Origin: Paracoccaceae bacterium
GTDB taxonomy: Bacteria; Pseudomonadota; Alphaproteobacteria; Rhodobacterales; Rhodobacteraceae
Assembly (NCBI GenBank): GCA_027489355.1
Contig: JAIXZY010000066.1
Span: 62,001-126,000, forward strand
Direction: 5' to 3'
Length of the DNA stretch: 64,000 bases
The notes under the pieces are model-generated. The model made no database searches and was not told the DNA's origin. It saw nothing but the letters and a program-made list of their open reading frames with translations. The stretch's first letter is position 1. The number at the start of each line of letters is the position of its first letter. This document shows, piece by piece, positions 47,736 to 57,076 of this stretch. A program made the translations under genes and the position numbers.

Positions 47736-48203
47736 ATGGATACCTATGTGCTGGCGCGGGTTCTGCACGTCCTGGCCGTGGTCCACTGGATCGGCGGGGT
47801 GGCGATGGTGACGCTGGTGATCCTGCCGCAGATGCAGGCGCTGCCCGCGGGCGAGCGGATCGCGATGTTCGAACGGCTGGAAAGCCGGTTCGGCGGACAA
47901 GCCAAGCTTTCGACCCTGGTCGCAGGGCTGTCGGGTCTGTGGATGGTGTGGCGGACCGATGGCTGGGGGCTGTTTCTTCAGCCCGACTACTGGTGGCTGC
48001 ACCTGATGGTCGCGGTCTGGGCGGTGTTCACGCTGGTCCTGTTCGTGCTGGAACCGCTGGTCCTGCACCGCTGGTTCCATGCCCGCGCCGTGCGGGACCC
48101 GGAAGGCACCTTCGCGCTTGTCCTGCGGCTGCACCGCATGCTTCTGGCCCTGTCCGCGCTGGCGGTCGCAGGGGCGGTGCAGGGCGCGCATGGCGGGCTT
48201 TAG
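47736..48203 (+). CDS. Integral membrane protein, CopD-like/unknown
   Basis: 155 aa, four TM segments, LARVLHVLAVVHWIGGVAMVTLVILPQ. Confidence 0.75.
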   Translation: MDTYVLARVLHVLAVVHWIGGVAMVTLVILPQMQALPAGERIAMFERLESRFGGQAKLSTLVAGLSGLWMVWRTDGWGLFLQPDYWWLHLMVAVWAVFTLVLFVLEPLVLHRWFHARAVRDPEGTFALVLRLHRMLLALSALAVAGAVQGAHGGL

Positions 48204-49189
48204 TCAGGGACGACGAGGACCTTCACGTCCCCGGGAAGGGCGGGACGGGCGATGGCCTCCGGGGCCTCGGACAGAGGGATGATCCGGGAAATCAGCGGGG
48301 CGACGTCCACTTGTCCCGTCGTCAGCATCGCGGCAGCGCGGGCCTGGGTGAAGGGGTTGATGAAGCTGTGCAGAAGCTGGATCTCGCGGAAAAGAAGGTC
48401 GAAGGGCTCGATCCGCACGGTCTCGCCTTGCGGCAGGACGCCCAGGACGACCACCCTGCCGCCGGAGCGGGCCAGGCGCGGCGCCATCTCGACGGTTGCG
48501 GCGACGCCTGCGCATTCCAGCACCAGGTCAGCCCCTTGCGGCAGACGAGCGCGCGCTTCGGCTTCGGTCGCGGCGGTGTGAGTGGCACCCAGCCGTTGCG
48601 CCGTCTCGCGCTTCGCCGGATGACGGGTGACAAGTGTGACCTCTGCTCCGGCATTCCGCGCCAGTTGCACCGCCAGAAGGCCAATGACCCCGCCACCAAG
48701 GATCAGCACCCTGTGACCGGGGACGGGCGCGCCGAGGTCTATCCCATGCAGCGTGCAGGCCAGCGGCTCGGCAAAGGCGGCGTGGTGCGGATGCAGGTCC
48801 GGGACCGCAATCGCCCGGTGGGCTGGGATCACGGCCCGTTCGGCAAAGCCGCCGTCACGGTGGATGCCGATGGCGATGTTCCGGGCGCAAAGGTTCACCC
48901 GCCCGCGCAGGCAATGATCGCAGGCGCCACAGGCGATGTTCGGGTCGCAGGTGATGCGGGTGCCGAGGGGCAGGGTGACGCCTTCTCCGCAGCCGATGAC
49001 CTCACCCGCGAATTCGTGGCCCAGGGTGACAGGCGGGGCGCAGGGAAACTCACCTTTGAAAAGATGCCTGTCGGTGCCGCAGATTCCGGCCGCCTCGACG
49101 CGCACCAGGACCTCCCCCGGCCCGGGTGAGGGGTCAGGGACCTTTGCCAGCTCGATCCTGCCCACGGCCTGCAGCCGGACTGCGCGCAT
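48200..49189 (-). CDS. Zinc-dependent alcohol dehydrogenase (MDR) family
   Basis: EAAGICGTDRHLFKGEFPCAPPVTLGHEFAGEV, structural Zn CGACDHCLRGRVNLC. Confidence 0.93.
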   Translation of the reverse strand: MRAVRLQAVGRIELAKVPDPSPGPGEVLVRVEAAGICGTDRHLFKGEFPCAPPVTLGHEFAGEVIGCGEGVTLPLGTRITCDPNIACGACDHCLRGRVNLCARNIAIGIHRDGGFAERAVIPAHRAIAVPDLHPHHAAFAEPLACTLHGIDLGAPVPGHRVLILGGGVIGLLAVQLARNAGAEVTLVTRHPAKRETAQRLGATHTAATEAEARARLPQGADLVLECAGVAATVEMAPRLARSGGRVVVLGVLPQGETVRIEPFDLLFREIQLLHSFINPFTQARAAAMLTTGQVDVAPLISRIIPLSEAPEAIARPALPGDVKVLVVPD

Positions 49190-49336
49190 CCCATCCTCCA
49201 TCTGGGCGCCGATCATGGCATGGGAGGGGCGGACTGTCGCGGATGTTGTGCGTGACCGAACAGCCCGTTGGCAGGTCGGTCGGTTGTCGAGCGGCCGGCT
49301 CCGGCCTATCTGTCATCGCAACAGAAAGGATGTGCC

Positions 49337-49930
49337 ATGAGCCTGGATCAACCCGTGGGTCGCCACCCCGACCACCCCGTCGCGCCCCAGTTTACCGCCC
49401 GCTGGTCGCCCCGGTCCTTTACCGAGCGCGCGGTCAGCGAAGCCGAGGTGATGTCGTTGCTGGAAGCGGCCCGCTGGGCGCCCTCGGCGTCGAACCATCA
49501 ACCCTGGCGTCTTGTCTGGGCGCGGCGAGGAGAGGACGCCTTTGCCGCGATCCGCGATACGCTGACGGGGAACAACCCGGTCTGGGCCGGGAAGGCGGGG
49601 GTGCTGTTTGCCGTAGTCTCGAAGGATACGGTCACGAACCGCGACGGGAAAGAGGTCGCGAACCGCACTGCGGGCTTCGACAGCGGCTCCGCCTGGATGA
49701 GCCTGGCGTTGCAGGCGAAAAGCATGGGACTTTTCGCGCATGCGATGGGGGGCTTCGACAAGGACAAGCTTGCCGCCGCCATCGCGCTGCCCGAGGACCA
49801 CACCCTTCACTGTGTGGTCGCGGTCGGCGAACAGGGTCCGGCCGAGGCCCTGCCGGACGACCTTCGAGCCCGCGAGATCCCCAGTCAGCGCAAGCCGGTC
49901 GAGGAAATCAGCCGGCACGGGCGCTTCTAG
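49337..49930 (+). CDS. Nitroreductase family protein
   Basis: RWSPRSFTERAVSEAEVMSLLEAARWAPSASNHQPWRLVWA. Confidence 0.93.
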   Translation: MSLDQPVGRHPDHPVAPQFTARWSPRSFTERAVSEAEVMSLLEAARWAPSASNHQPWRLVWARRGEDAFAAIRDTLTGNNPVWAGKAGVLFAVVSKDTVTNRDGKEVANRTAGFDSGSAWMSLALQAKSMGLFAHAMGGFDKDKLAAAIALPEDHTLHCVVAVGEQGPAEALPDDLRAREIPSQRKPVEEISRHGRF

Positions 49931-49985
49931 CACCGGTTTGATCCTTTCCCTTTCGCGGGTCTCTGCGGAAGGGAGAGGGTCGGGT

Positions 49986-51560
49986 CTACTCCAGCTCGAT
50001 CGTGCCGGGCGGCTTCGAGGTGCAGTCGTAGAAGACGCGGTTGATGCCCTTGACCTCGTTGATGATCCGGGTGGCGGTTTCGCCCAGGAACTCATGCGTG
50101 AAGGGATAGTAGTCGGCGGTCATGCCGTCGACGCTTGTCACCGCGCGCAGGGCGAGCGCGTAGTCGTAGGTCCGCCCGTCGCCCATCACGCCCACCGTCC
50201 GCATCGGCAGGATCGCGGCGAAGGCCTGCCAGATTTCGTCGTAAAGGCCGTGCTTGCGGATCTGGTCGATGTAGACCGCATCCGCCCGGCGCAGGATGTC
50301 GAGCTTTTCCTTGGTGATCTCACCCGGGCAGCGAATGGCAAGGCCCGGGCCGGGGAAGGGGTGGCGACCGATGAAGCTGGCCGGAAGGCCAAGCTCGCGG
50401 CCGAGCGCGCGGACCTCGTCCTTGAAAAGCTCGCGCAGGGGTTCGACGAGCTTGAGGCCCATCTTCTCCGGCAACCCGCCGACGTTGTGGTGCGATTTGA
50501 TCGTGACCGACGGCCCGCCACTGAAGGAAACGCTTTCGATCACGTCGGGGTAAAGCGTCCCCTGCGCGAGGAACTTCGCGCCCCCGACCTCGTTCGCGTG
50601 CTTCTGGAAGACGTCGATGAAAAGCTTGCCGATGGTCTTGCGCTTGACCTCGGGGTCCGAGACGCCCTCCAGCGCGCCGAGGAAGAGCTCGCTTTCGTCG
50701 GCGTGGATCAAGGGCATGTTGTAGTGATCGCGGAACATGGTCACGACCTGCTCCGCCTCGCCCAGCCGCAGCAACCCGTGGTCAACGAAGACGCAGGTCA
50801 GCTGGTCGCCGATGGCTTCATGGATCAGGACGGCGGCGACCGAGGAATCCACCCCGCCCGACAGCCCGCAGATCACCTTTGCGTCGCCCACCTGCTCCCG
50901 GATCTTGCGGATCGCTTCCTCGCGGTAGGCGCCCATCGTCCAGTCGCCCTTGAACCCGGCAAGCTTGACGAAGTTCTCGTAAAGCTTGCCCCCCTTCGGG
51001 GTGTGGTGCACCTCGGGGTGGAACTGGACGGCGTAGAAGTGCCGCGCCGGGTCGGCGGTGATGGCAAAGGGCGCGTTGGGCGAGGTGCCGAGGACCTGGA
51101 AGCCGGGAGCCAGTTTCGACACATGGTCGCCGTGGCTCATCCACACCTGCTCGCGCGCCTGGGGGCCGTCTTCGGGCGGGAACCAGCCGGCGAGGATCGG
51201 GTGGGTGAGGTCGGTGGGCGTCACGAAAGCACGCCCGAACTCGGCCGTGCCGTGGCCGCCTTCGACATGACCGCCCAGGCAATGCATCATCACCTGCTGT
51301 CCGTAGCAGATCCCAAGGATCGGCACGCCCATCTCGAACACCCCTTTCGGCGGCATCGGGGCGTTCTCCCAGTAGACGCTGGCCGGTCCCCCCGAGAAGA
51401 TCACCGCCTTGGGCGAGAAGGCCTTCAGGAAGGCCTCGTCGATGCGGTTGTAGGGGTGGATTTCGCAGTAGACGTTCAGCTCACGCAGGCGGCGCGCGAT
51501 CAGCTGCGTCACCTGGGACCCGAAGTCGATGATGAGGAGGCGGTCGTGTGTCTGGCTCAT
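49986..51560 (-). CDS. guaA: GMP synthase (glutamine-hydrolysing)
   Basis: [71 protein letters not shown]; ends [18 protein letters not shown]. Confidence 0.98.
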   Translation of the reverse strand: MSQTHDRLLIIDFGSQVTQLIARRLRELNVYCEIHPYNRIDEAFLKAFSPKAVIFSGGPASVYWENAPMPPKGVFEMGVPILGICYGQQVMMHCLGGHVEGGHGTAEFGRAFVTPTDLTHPILAGWFPPEDGPQAREQVWMSHGDHVSKLAPGFQVLGTSPNAPFAITADPARHFYAVQFHPEVHHTPKGGKLYENFVKLAGFKGDWTMGAYREEAIRKIREQVGDAKVICGLSGGVDSSVAAVLIHEAIGDQLTCVFVDHGLLRLGEAEQVVTMFRDHYNMPLIHADESELFLGALEGVSDPEVKRKTIGKLFIDVFQKHANEVGGAKFLAQGTLYPDVIESVSFSGGPSVTIKSHHNVGGLPEKMGLKLVEPLRELFKDEVRALGRELGLPASFIGRHPFPGPGLAIRCPGEITKEKLDILRRADAVYIDQIRKHGLYDEIWQAFAAILPMRTVGVMGDGRTYDYALALRAVTSVDGMTADYYPFTHEFLGETATRIINEVKGINRVFYDCTSKPPGTIELE

Positions 51561-51724
51561 GCGTCCGATTAGGCCGGGACGGGCCGAAGCGCAAGATAGC
51601 GCGCGCGGGGCCGTGTCGTTTGCGACGGGTGCGGATGTCGGTTTTGGAAAGGATTGGACGGTTTCGAGGGACGGAGCCTGTCGCTTTGGCGGCATAAGGA
51701 CGCAAACATCTCCCGGAGGCAGAC

Positions 51725-53266
51725 ATGAACGAAGTTGCAGGGCGCAGGTCGCGCAGTGGTGGGGGCGCCAGCCGTCGGGCAGAGCGGACTGCGATCAGCT
51801 TCGAAACCGCACGCTTCATCCAGCGTAATATCCCGAACTTCGAAATCCTGAACGAGGAAGCGCTCCAGATCATCGAGCACAACGCCGAGACGGTGCTGGA
51901 AGAGATCGGCGTCAACTTCGTGGAAAACCCCGCCGCCCTGGCCCGCTGGCGCGATGCGGGGGCCGACGTGCAGGGCGAACGGGTCCACATTCCCCGCGGC
52001 CTGGCCCGCAAGCTGATCTCCACCGCGCCCAAGACCTACACCCAGCATGCCCGGAACCCCGAGCGGAACGTGGAAGTGGGCGGCCGGAACCTGGTGCTCG
52101 CCCCGGTCTACGGCCCGCCCTTCGTCCGCGACATGGAAGGCGGTCGCCGCTATGCGACGCTGGAGGATTTCCAGAACTTCGTGAAGCTGGGCTACATGTC
52201 GAAGTGGCTGCACCATTCCGGCGGCACGGTTTGCGAGCCGACGGACGTGCCGGTGAACAAGCGTCACCTCGACATGCTCTTGGCCCACATGACGCTGTCG
52301 GACAAGCCCTTCATGGGGTCCGTGACCGAACCCAGCCGCGCGCAGGATTCGGTCGACATGGCCTCGATCCTGTTCGGCAAGGAGTTCGTCCAGCAGAACA
52401 CGGTGATGACCTCGCTCATCAACATCAACTCGCCGATGGTCTTCGACGGGATCATGATGGGCGCGCTCGAGGTCTATGCGGCCAACAACCAGGCCTCCAT
52501 CGTCTCGCCATTCATCGTCGGCGGCGCGATGGCGCCGGTGACGGTGGCCGGGACGCTGACCCAGGTGCTGGCGGAAATCCTTGCGGGCGTGAGCTATTCG
52601 CAGCTCGTCCGTCCGGGCTCGCCCGTGATCGCGGGGGCCTTCGTGACCTCGATCGACATGAACTCGGGCGCGCCGACTTTCGGGACGCCGGAAGCGGCGC
52701 ACATCACCTATGGCGCAGGCCAGCTGGTGCGGCGTCTGGGCCTGCCCTACCGCTCGGGCGGGTCGTTCTGCGGGTCCAAGCTCCCCGACGCGCAGGCGGC
52801 CTATGAAACCGCGAACAGCCTGAACATGGCGCTGCTGGCCGGGGTCAACTTCATGCTCCACGCCTGCGGCTGGCTGGAGGGCGGTCTGGTGTCGTCCTAC
52901 GAGAAGTTCGTGATGGACGCCGATCAGCTTGGCACGCTGCACCACCTGGCGCAGGGCATCCAGATCGACACCAACGGTCAAGCGATGGACGCGATCCGCG
53001 AGGTCGGTCCGGGAGGTCACTACCTGGGCTGCGCGCATACCCAGGCCAACTTCAAGTCGGCCTTCTGGCGGTCGGACCTTCTGGACTACAAGCCCTTCGA
53101 GACCTGGGCCGAGGAAGGCAGCCGGGACACCCAGGCGCTGGCCAACGAACGGGTCCGCAAGCAGCTCGCGGACTACCAGGCCCCCGACATGGACCCCGGC
53201 ACCCGCGAGGCGCTGGAAGCCTTCGTCGCACAGCGCAAGGCCGCGATGCCGGACGCCTTCATCTAA
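51725..53266 (+). CDS. Trimethylamine methyltransferase (MttB) family protein, non-pyrrolysine type
   Basis: 513 aa MttB-family protein ([53 protein letters not shown]). Continuous frame, no internal TAG. Confidence 0.9.
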   Translation: MNEVAGRRSRSGGGASRRAERTAISFETARFIQRNIPNFEILNEEALQIIEHNAETVLEEIGVNFVENPAALARWRDAGADVQGERVHIPRGLARKLISTAPKTYTQHARNPERNVEVGGRNLVLAPVYGPPFVRDMEGGRRYATLEDFQNFVKLGYMSKWLHHSGGTVCEPTDVPVNKRHLDMLLAHMTLSDKPFMGSVTEPSRAQDSVDMASILFGKEFVQQNTVMTSLININSPMVFDGIMMGALEVYAANNQASIVSPFIVGGAMAPVTVAGTLTQVLAEILAGVSYSQLVRPGSPVIAGAFVTSIDMNSGAPTFGTPEAAHITYGAGQLVRRLGLPYRSGGSFCGSKLPDAQAAYETANSLNMALLAGVNFMLHACGWLEGGLVSSYEKFVMDADQLGTLHHLAQGIQIDTNGQAMDAIREVGPGGHYLGCAHTQANFKSAFWRSDLLDYKPFETWAEEGSRDTQALANERVRKQLADYQAPDMDPGTREALEAFVAQRKAAMPDAFI

Positions 53267-53294
53267 GGCGCAAGTCAGGTTGCAGAAAGCGAAA

Positions 53295-53318
53295 AAGGGG
53301 CGGTCGCAGCCGCCCCTT
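53295..53318. terminator. Bidirectional terminator between the MttB-family and DUF6477 genes
   Basis: AAGGGGCGG-TCGCAG-CCGCCCCTT, with A-rich 5' and TCTTCC 3' flanks. Confidence 0.8.
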
Positions 53319-53335
53319 CTTCCATTCAGTGCCTG

Positions 53336-53617
53336 TCAGGCAGTGCCACGGCGCAAAAGCTGCGCCTCGGCCAGAAGCGCGATCAACACCTCGATATGGC
53401 GGGCCACCGAATAGGCCGCATCCCCGGCAAGGCGTGTCGCCTCCAGCCGTGCCTCGACCGACATCAACGACGAGACCGTGGCCTCGGGCGAGGCCTGTTC
53501 GGCCACATGGCGCCGCAGGTCCCGCTCGCGCCGGTATTCGGCCAGCCCGAAGCGGGCCGCGCGCATCAGCAGCCGTGGGCGGCGCAGCGTTTCAAGCATG
53601 GTGCGACAGTCGGTCAT
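53336..53617 (-). CDS. DUF6477-like small protein
   Basis: 93 aa: MTDCRTMLETLRRPRLLMRAARFGLAEYRRERDLRR...; divergent from the DUF6456 gene. Confidence 0.72.
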   Translation of the reverse strand: MTDCRTMLETLRRPRLLMRAARFGLAEYRRERDLRRHVAEQASPEATVSSLMSVEARLEATRLAGDAAYSVARHIEVLIALLAEAQLLRRGTA

Positions 53618-53656
53618 CGGGTCCTCCGTTTCTGCTTGGAGGCATCCTGCCGCAAT

Positions 53657-53783
53657 ACAACCTGGCGTTGCGCAACCTCAGGTTGCAGCGCGCGCTGGTT
53701 ACCGAATAGTTTAAGAAATCCGTCGAATTGTTGAGGTCGGGCGAAAGCTTAACGATCAGGTAACCAATTCCACCCAAGGTTGC
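53657..53783. promoter_or_regulatory. Divergent regulatory region with AACCT/AGGTT half-sites and a CtrA-like box
   Basis: ACAACCT 53657-53663; GCAACCT-C-AGGTTGC 53672-53686; AGGTTGC 53777-53783; TTAA-N7-GTAA 53749-53763. Confidence 0.6.
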
Positions 53784-53785
53784 GG

Positions 53786-54964
53786 ATGTCCGAGGCTGGA
53801 CGTATTGCGGCCCAGGTGGACAAGGACGGGACGACTGAATTGACAGAATTGACTGTTGCCAGCCTGCCAGACTGGCTTCCTGCCGCCGTGCGTCACTACA
53901 TCGACCATACCGAAGAAGGCACATCGCTGCGGGAACTGGCACGGCGCGAAGGTCTGCACGCCTCGACCATCCTGCGTCAGGTGCGCCGGTTCGAGAACCG
54001 GCGCGAAGACCCCCTGATGGACGAGGCGCTGTCGGTCCTGTCCCGCCATGCGCTTCGCCCGTCCGATGACCCAGCCCGAAAGGATGATCCTGCAATGTCA
54101 GTCCACCCGCGCCTTTCTGAAACGGGCGATCAGCCGCTCTGCGACGAACAGGCCCTGGTGCGCGAGGGGATGCGCGTGCTGCGGCGCATGGCCGAGCCGA
54201 ATGCGGTGATGGCCATCGCCCCCGACCTGGACAAGGCCGTGGTGATCCGCGACCTGCCGGGCGGAAAAAGCCTGCGGACGGCGGTACTGGACCGTTCGGT
54301 GGCCCATGCCTTTGTGCTGAAGGACTGGGTCAGCTGCCGCAAGCCGGGCCGGGTCTCGACCTACGAGATCACCTCGGCCGGACGGGCCGCGCTGAAGCGG
54401 ATGGTGGACGAGGAGGACCGCCGCCGCCACGGCATGGCCGAGGCCGCCACCCCGTTCGGCGAACAGCACCGCGTCTGGGGTGAGCGCGATGTGATGGACG
54501 ATGGCGGCCCGCGCCGGGTTCGCTACAACCTGGCCGAAAGCCCGGTGGCGCTCTTGGGGCGCAGGCGGGACCGGGATGGCAAGCCGTTCCTGGAGCCGGA
54601 ACTGGTCGCGGCCGCCGAACGCCTGCGCGAGGATTTCGAACTGGCCCAGATGGGGCCGCGCGTGGCGCAGAACTGGGACCGGTTCCTGACCGGGGGCGAC
54701 CGGGGTGCCTTCCAGCCCGACAGCGGGCTGGGCGAGGGTCCGTCCTCGGCGCGGGGCAGGGTGGCTGCGGCGCTGCGCGACCTGGGGCCGGGCCTTGGCG
54801 ACATGGCGCTGCGCTGCTGCTGCTTCCTGGAGGGGCTGGAAGTCGCCGAAAAGCGGATGGGCTGGGCCGCGCGGTCGGGGAAGATCGTCCTGCGCATCGC
54901 GCTGATGCGGCTGCGGCGGCACTATGAAGAGACCTACGGCAAGTCCGGGCCGCTGATCGGCTAG
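53786..54964 (+). CDS. DUF6456-type protein with N-terminal HTH; candidate GafA-like GTA activator
   Basis: HTH-like TSLRELARREGLHASTILRQVRRFENRR; C-terminal ARSGKIVLRIALMRLRRHYEETYG. Confidence 0.75.
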   Translation: MSEAGRIAAQVDKDGTTELTELTVASLPDWLPAAVRHYIDHTEEGTSLRELARREGLHASTILRQVRRFENRREDPLMDEALSVLSRHALRPSDDPARKDDPAMSVHPRLSETGDQPLCDEQALVREGMRVLRRMAEPNAVMAIAPDLDKAVVIRDLPGGKSLRTAVLDRSVAHAFVLKDWVSCRKPGRVSTYEITSAGRAALKRMVDEEDRRRHGMAEAATPFGEQHRVWGERDVMDDGGPRRVRYNLAESPVALLGRRRDRDGKPFLEPELVAAAERLREDFELAQMGPRVAQNWDRFLTGGDRGAFQPDSGLGEGPSSARGRVAAALRDLGPGLGDMALRCCCFLEGLEVAEKRMGWAARSGKIVLRIALMRLRRHYEETYGKSGPLIG

Positions 54965-55533
54965 GCCCCGACGCCCCGGGCGATCAGCACCAGCGAGATC
55001 GCCGCCAGCCAGAGCGAGGCCAGCCGCCGCAGCAGGAAAAGCGCGCGCGGCTGGCCCGTCCCGCCACCGCGCAGGGCCGCGCCCGCCAGGGCCCACAGCG
55101 TCGCCACCGCAACCACCAGCCCGGCGAAAAGCGCAAGGTTTGCCGCCAGCCGGTCGGGCGAGGGCAGAAGGACCAGGCCGAAGATCAGCCCCTTCGGATT
55201 CAGCGCCGTTGTCACGAAAAGCGCGCGCGGGCCGACGGACAGGTCCTTCGGAGTGGCCCCCGTGCGCCACAGTCTCAGCGCCAGAACCGCCACCCAGGCC
55301 CCGGCCGCCAGGGTCACCGCGCCCTGCAACCCCGCCTGTCCCTCCAGCAGCGATGCCCCGACCAGCGCCAGCGGCACGACAGTCACGACATAGCCCGCAA
55401 GCTCGGCCGGGATGAGCCGCATCGCCCCGGCAAGGCCGCGTTCCGCCCCGGCGAGGAGGACAAGGGAATTCGTCGGCCCGGGGGTCAGCAAGAGGACCAG
55501 CACGGCCAGCGCGAGTTCGGCAAAGGACATCAT
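54961..55533 (-). CDS. LysE family translocator
   Basis: LLLTPGPTNSLVLLAGAERGLAGAMRLIPAELAGYVVTV, six TM segments. Confidence 0.88.
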   Translation of the reverse strand: MMSFAELALAVLVLLLTPGPTNSLVLLAGAERGLAGAMRLIPAELAGYVVTVVPLALVGASLLEGQAGLQGAVTLAAGAWVAVLALRLWRTGATPKDLSVGPRALFVTTALNPKGLIFGLVLLPSPDRLAANLALFAGLVVAVATLWALAGAALRGGGTGQPRALFLLRRLASLWLAAISLVLIARGVGA

Positions 55534-55800
55534 CACCCCCGGTTCTGGGACGGTCATGCCCGTTCCGCAAGAGCCGGGCCTTGATCCGCATCAAGCGGAC
55601 AGGGGGAGGCCACGACGGACCTCCCCCCGCGACCGGGGCTTCCCCGTCCCCGGTTGGCGCGCCGACATCCGGTTGTCGGGCGACGCGCCGGACGCTGTCT
55701 CATGCGGCCGGTGCAAGACGCCACGGCAGTCCGGCCGCGTTGCCTTGGGCGCAAAAGGGGCTTATCTGGAGGAGAGCCATACGGTGAGGGGGAATTTTCC

Positions 55801-56745
55801 GTGCGCGACCTCAAGCTTCCCGAAGAGCGTCACCCCGAAAAGGCGCATCGCCCGGACAATGCGCAGCCGAAAAAGCCTGCCTGGATCCGCGTCAAGGCCC
55901 CGACCTCGGAGGGCTACAAGCAGACCCGCGACATCCTGCGCGAAAAGAAGCTCGTCACCGTCTGCGAGGAAGCGGGCTGCCCCAACGTCGGCGAATGCTG
56001 GAGCCAGGGTCACGCCACCGTGATGATCATGGGCGAGATCTGCACCCGCGGCTGCACCTTCTGCAACGTGGCCACCGGCAAACCGCAGCTGCTCGACGCC
56101 TTCGAGCCGGGCCGGGTCGCCCATGCGGTGGCGGAACTTGGTCTCAACCACGTTGTCGTGACCTCGGTCGACCGCGACGACCTTGATGACGGCGGGGCCG
56201 AGCATTTCGCCCAGACCATCCGTGCGATCCGCCACCGCTCGCCCGGCACGACGATCGAGGTCCTGACCCCGGACTTCCTGAAATGCCCGCCCTCGGCCCT
56301 GGAAAAGGTCGTCGAGTCGCGGCCCGATGTCTTCAACCACAACCTGGAAACCGTCCCCGGTCTCTACCACGAGGTGCGGCCCGGCGCCCGGTACTTTCAT
56401 TCGCTGCGGCTTCTCCAGCGGGTCAAGGAGCTGGACCCGATGATGTTCACCAAGTCCGGCATCATGGTGGGTCTGGGTGAAACCCGGCAGGCCGTCCTGC
56501 AGGTGATGGACGACATGCGGTCGGCCGACGTGGATTTTCTGACCATCGGCCAGTACCTGCAACCGACGCCCAAGCATCACCGGGTCGACCGTTTCGTGAC
56601 GCCAGAGGAATTCAAGGCCTATGAGACCGCCGCCTGGGGCAAGGGGTTCCTCATGGTGTCGGCGACCCCGCTGACGCGCTCCAGCTACCATGCCGGCGAT
56701 GACTTCGCCCGGATGCGCGCCGCGCGCCAGACGGGCCGGGGCTGA
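55801..56745 (+). CDS. lipA: Lipoyl synthase
   Basis: [41 protein letters not shown], both Cys clusters. GTG start 55801. Confidence 0.97.
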   Translation: MRDLKLPEERHPEKAHRPDNAQPKKPAWIRVKAPTSEGYKQTRDILREKKLVTVCEEAGCPNVGECWSQGHATVMIMGEICTRGCTFCNVATGKPQLLDAFEPGRVAHAVAELGLNHVVVTSVDRDDLDDGGAEHFAQTIRAIRHRSPGTTIEVLTPDFLKCPPSALEKVVESRPDVFNHNLETVPGLYHEVRPGARYFHSLRLLQRVKELDPMMFTKSGIMVGLGETRQAVLQVMDDMRSADVDFLTIGQYLQPTPKHHRVDRFVTPEEFKAYETAAWGKGFLMVSATPLTRSSYHAGDDFARMRAARQTGRG

Positions 56746-56749
56746 GCCG

Positions 56750-56770
56750 CGAGTTTTCGCAGAAAACTCG
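56750..56770. repeat. Hairpin CGAGTTTTC-GCA-GAAAACTCG
   Basis: Perfect 9-bp stem, 3-nt loop, 5 bp after lipA. Confidence 0.85.
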
Positions 56771-56774
56771 TCCA

Positions 56775-56795
56775 CTGATTTTCTGCGAAAATCAG
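56775..56795. repeat. Hairpin CTGATTTTC-TGC-GAAAATCAG
   Basis: Perfect 9-bp stem; overlaps the stop codon of the minus-strand gene 56792..57031. Confidence 0.85.
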
Positions 56796-57031
56796 AAGAT
56801 CATGCGCACCGGACCGGTGTTGCAGACCACGATGTACTGGTTCTCGGTCATCAGGAGGTGAAAGCCACGACGCCTGACCTCGGCGACGAAGCGGTCATGC
56901 CCGACTTCTGTTGCCACCCAGCCAACGGCGCGGCGCACCACGCCGCCCTGCGCGGCCTTGGCGGAAAAGACAAGGTCGATCCAGGCGTCCGGGTCCGAAG
57001 TGCGGTGATGGCGGGGCAGGGGACAAGGCAT
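56792..57031 (-). CDS. Small conserved-looking hypothetical protein (79 aa)
   Basis: RTSDPDAWIDLVFSAKAAQGGVVRRAVGWVATEVGHDRFVAEVRRRGFHLLMTENQYIVVCN. I recall similar Rhodobacteraceae proteins labelled phosphoribosylanthranilate isomerase-like, a doubtful label at this size. Confidence 0.7.
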   Translation of the reverse strand: MPCPLPRHHRTSDPDAWIDLVFSAKAAQGGVVRRAVGWVATEVGHDRFVAEVRRRGFHLLMTENQYIVVCNTGPVRMIF

Positions 57032-57076
57032 GCCCCCAGCATTCGCACAAGGGTGGTTACCGGCGGGTTAATGCTG

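Noticed and set aside
46661-49129. 822-aa plus-strand ORF
   Set aside because: Lies antisense or out of frame to the EamA, 80-aa membrane protein and alcohol dehydrogenase genes. Low-complexity Arg/Gly/Asp/His composition is typical of shadow ORFs.
51725-53266. Pyrrolysine-type trimethylamine methyltransferase
   Set aside because: The frame is continuous with no internal TAG and no pyl genes are seen.
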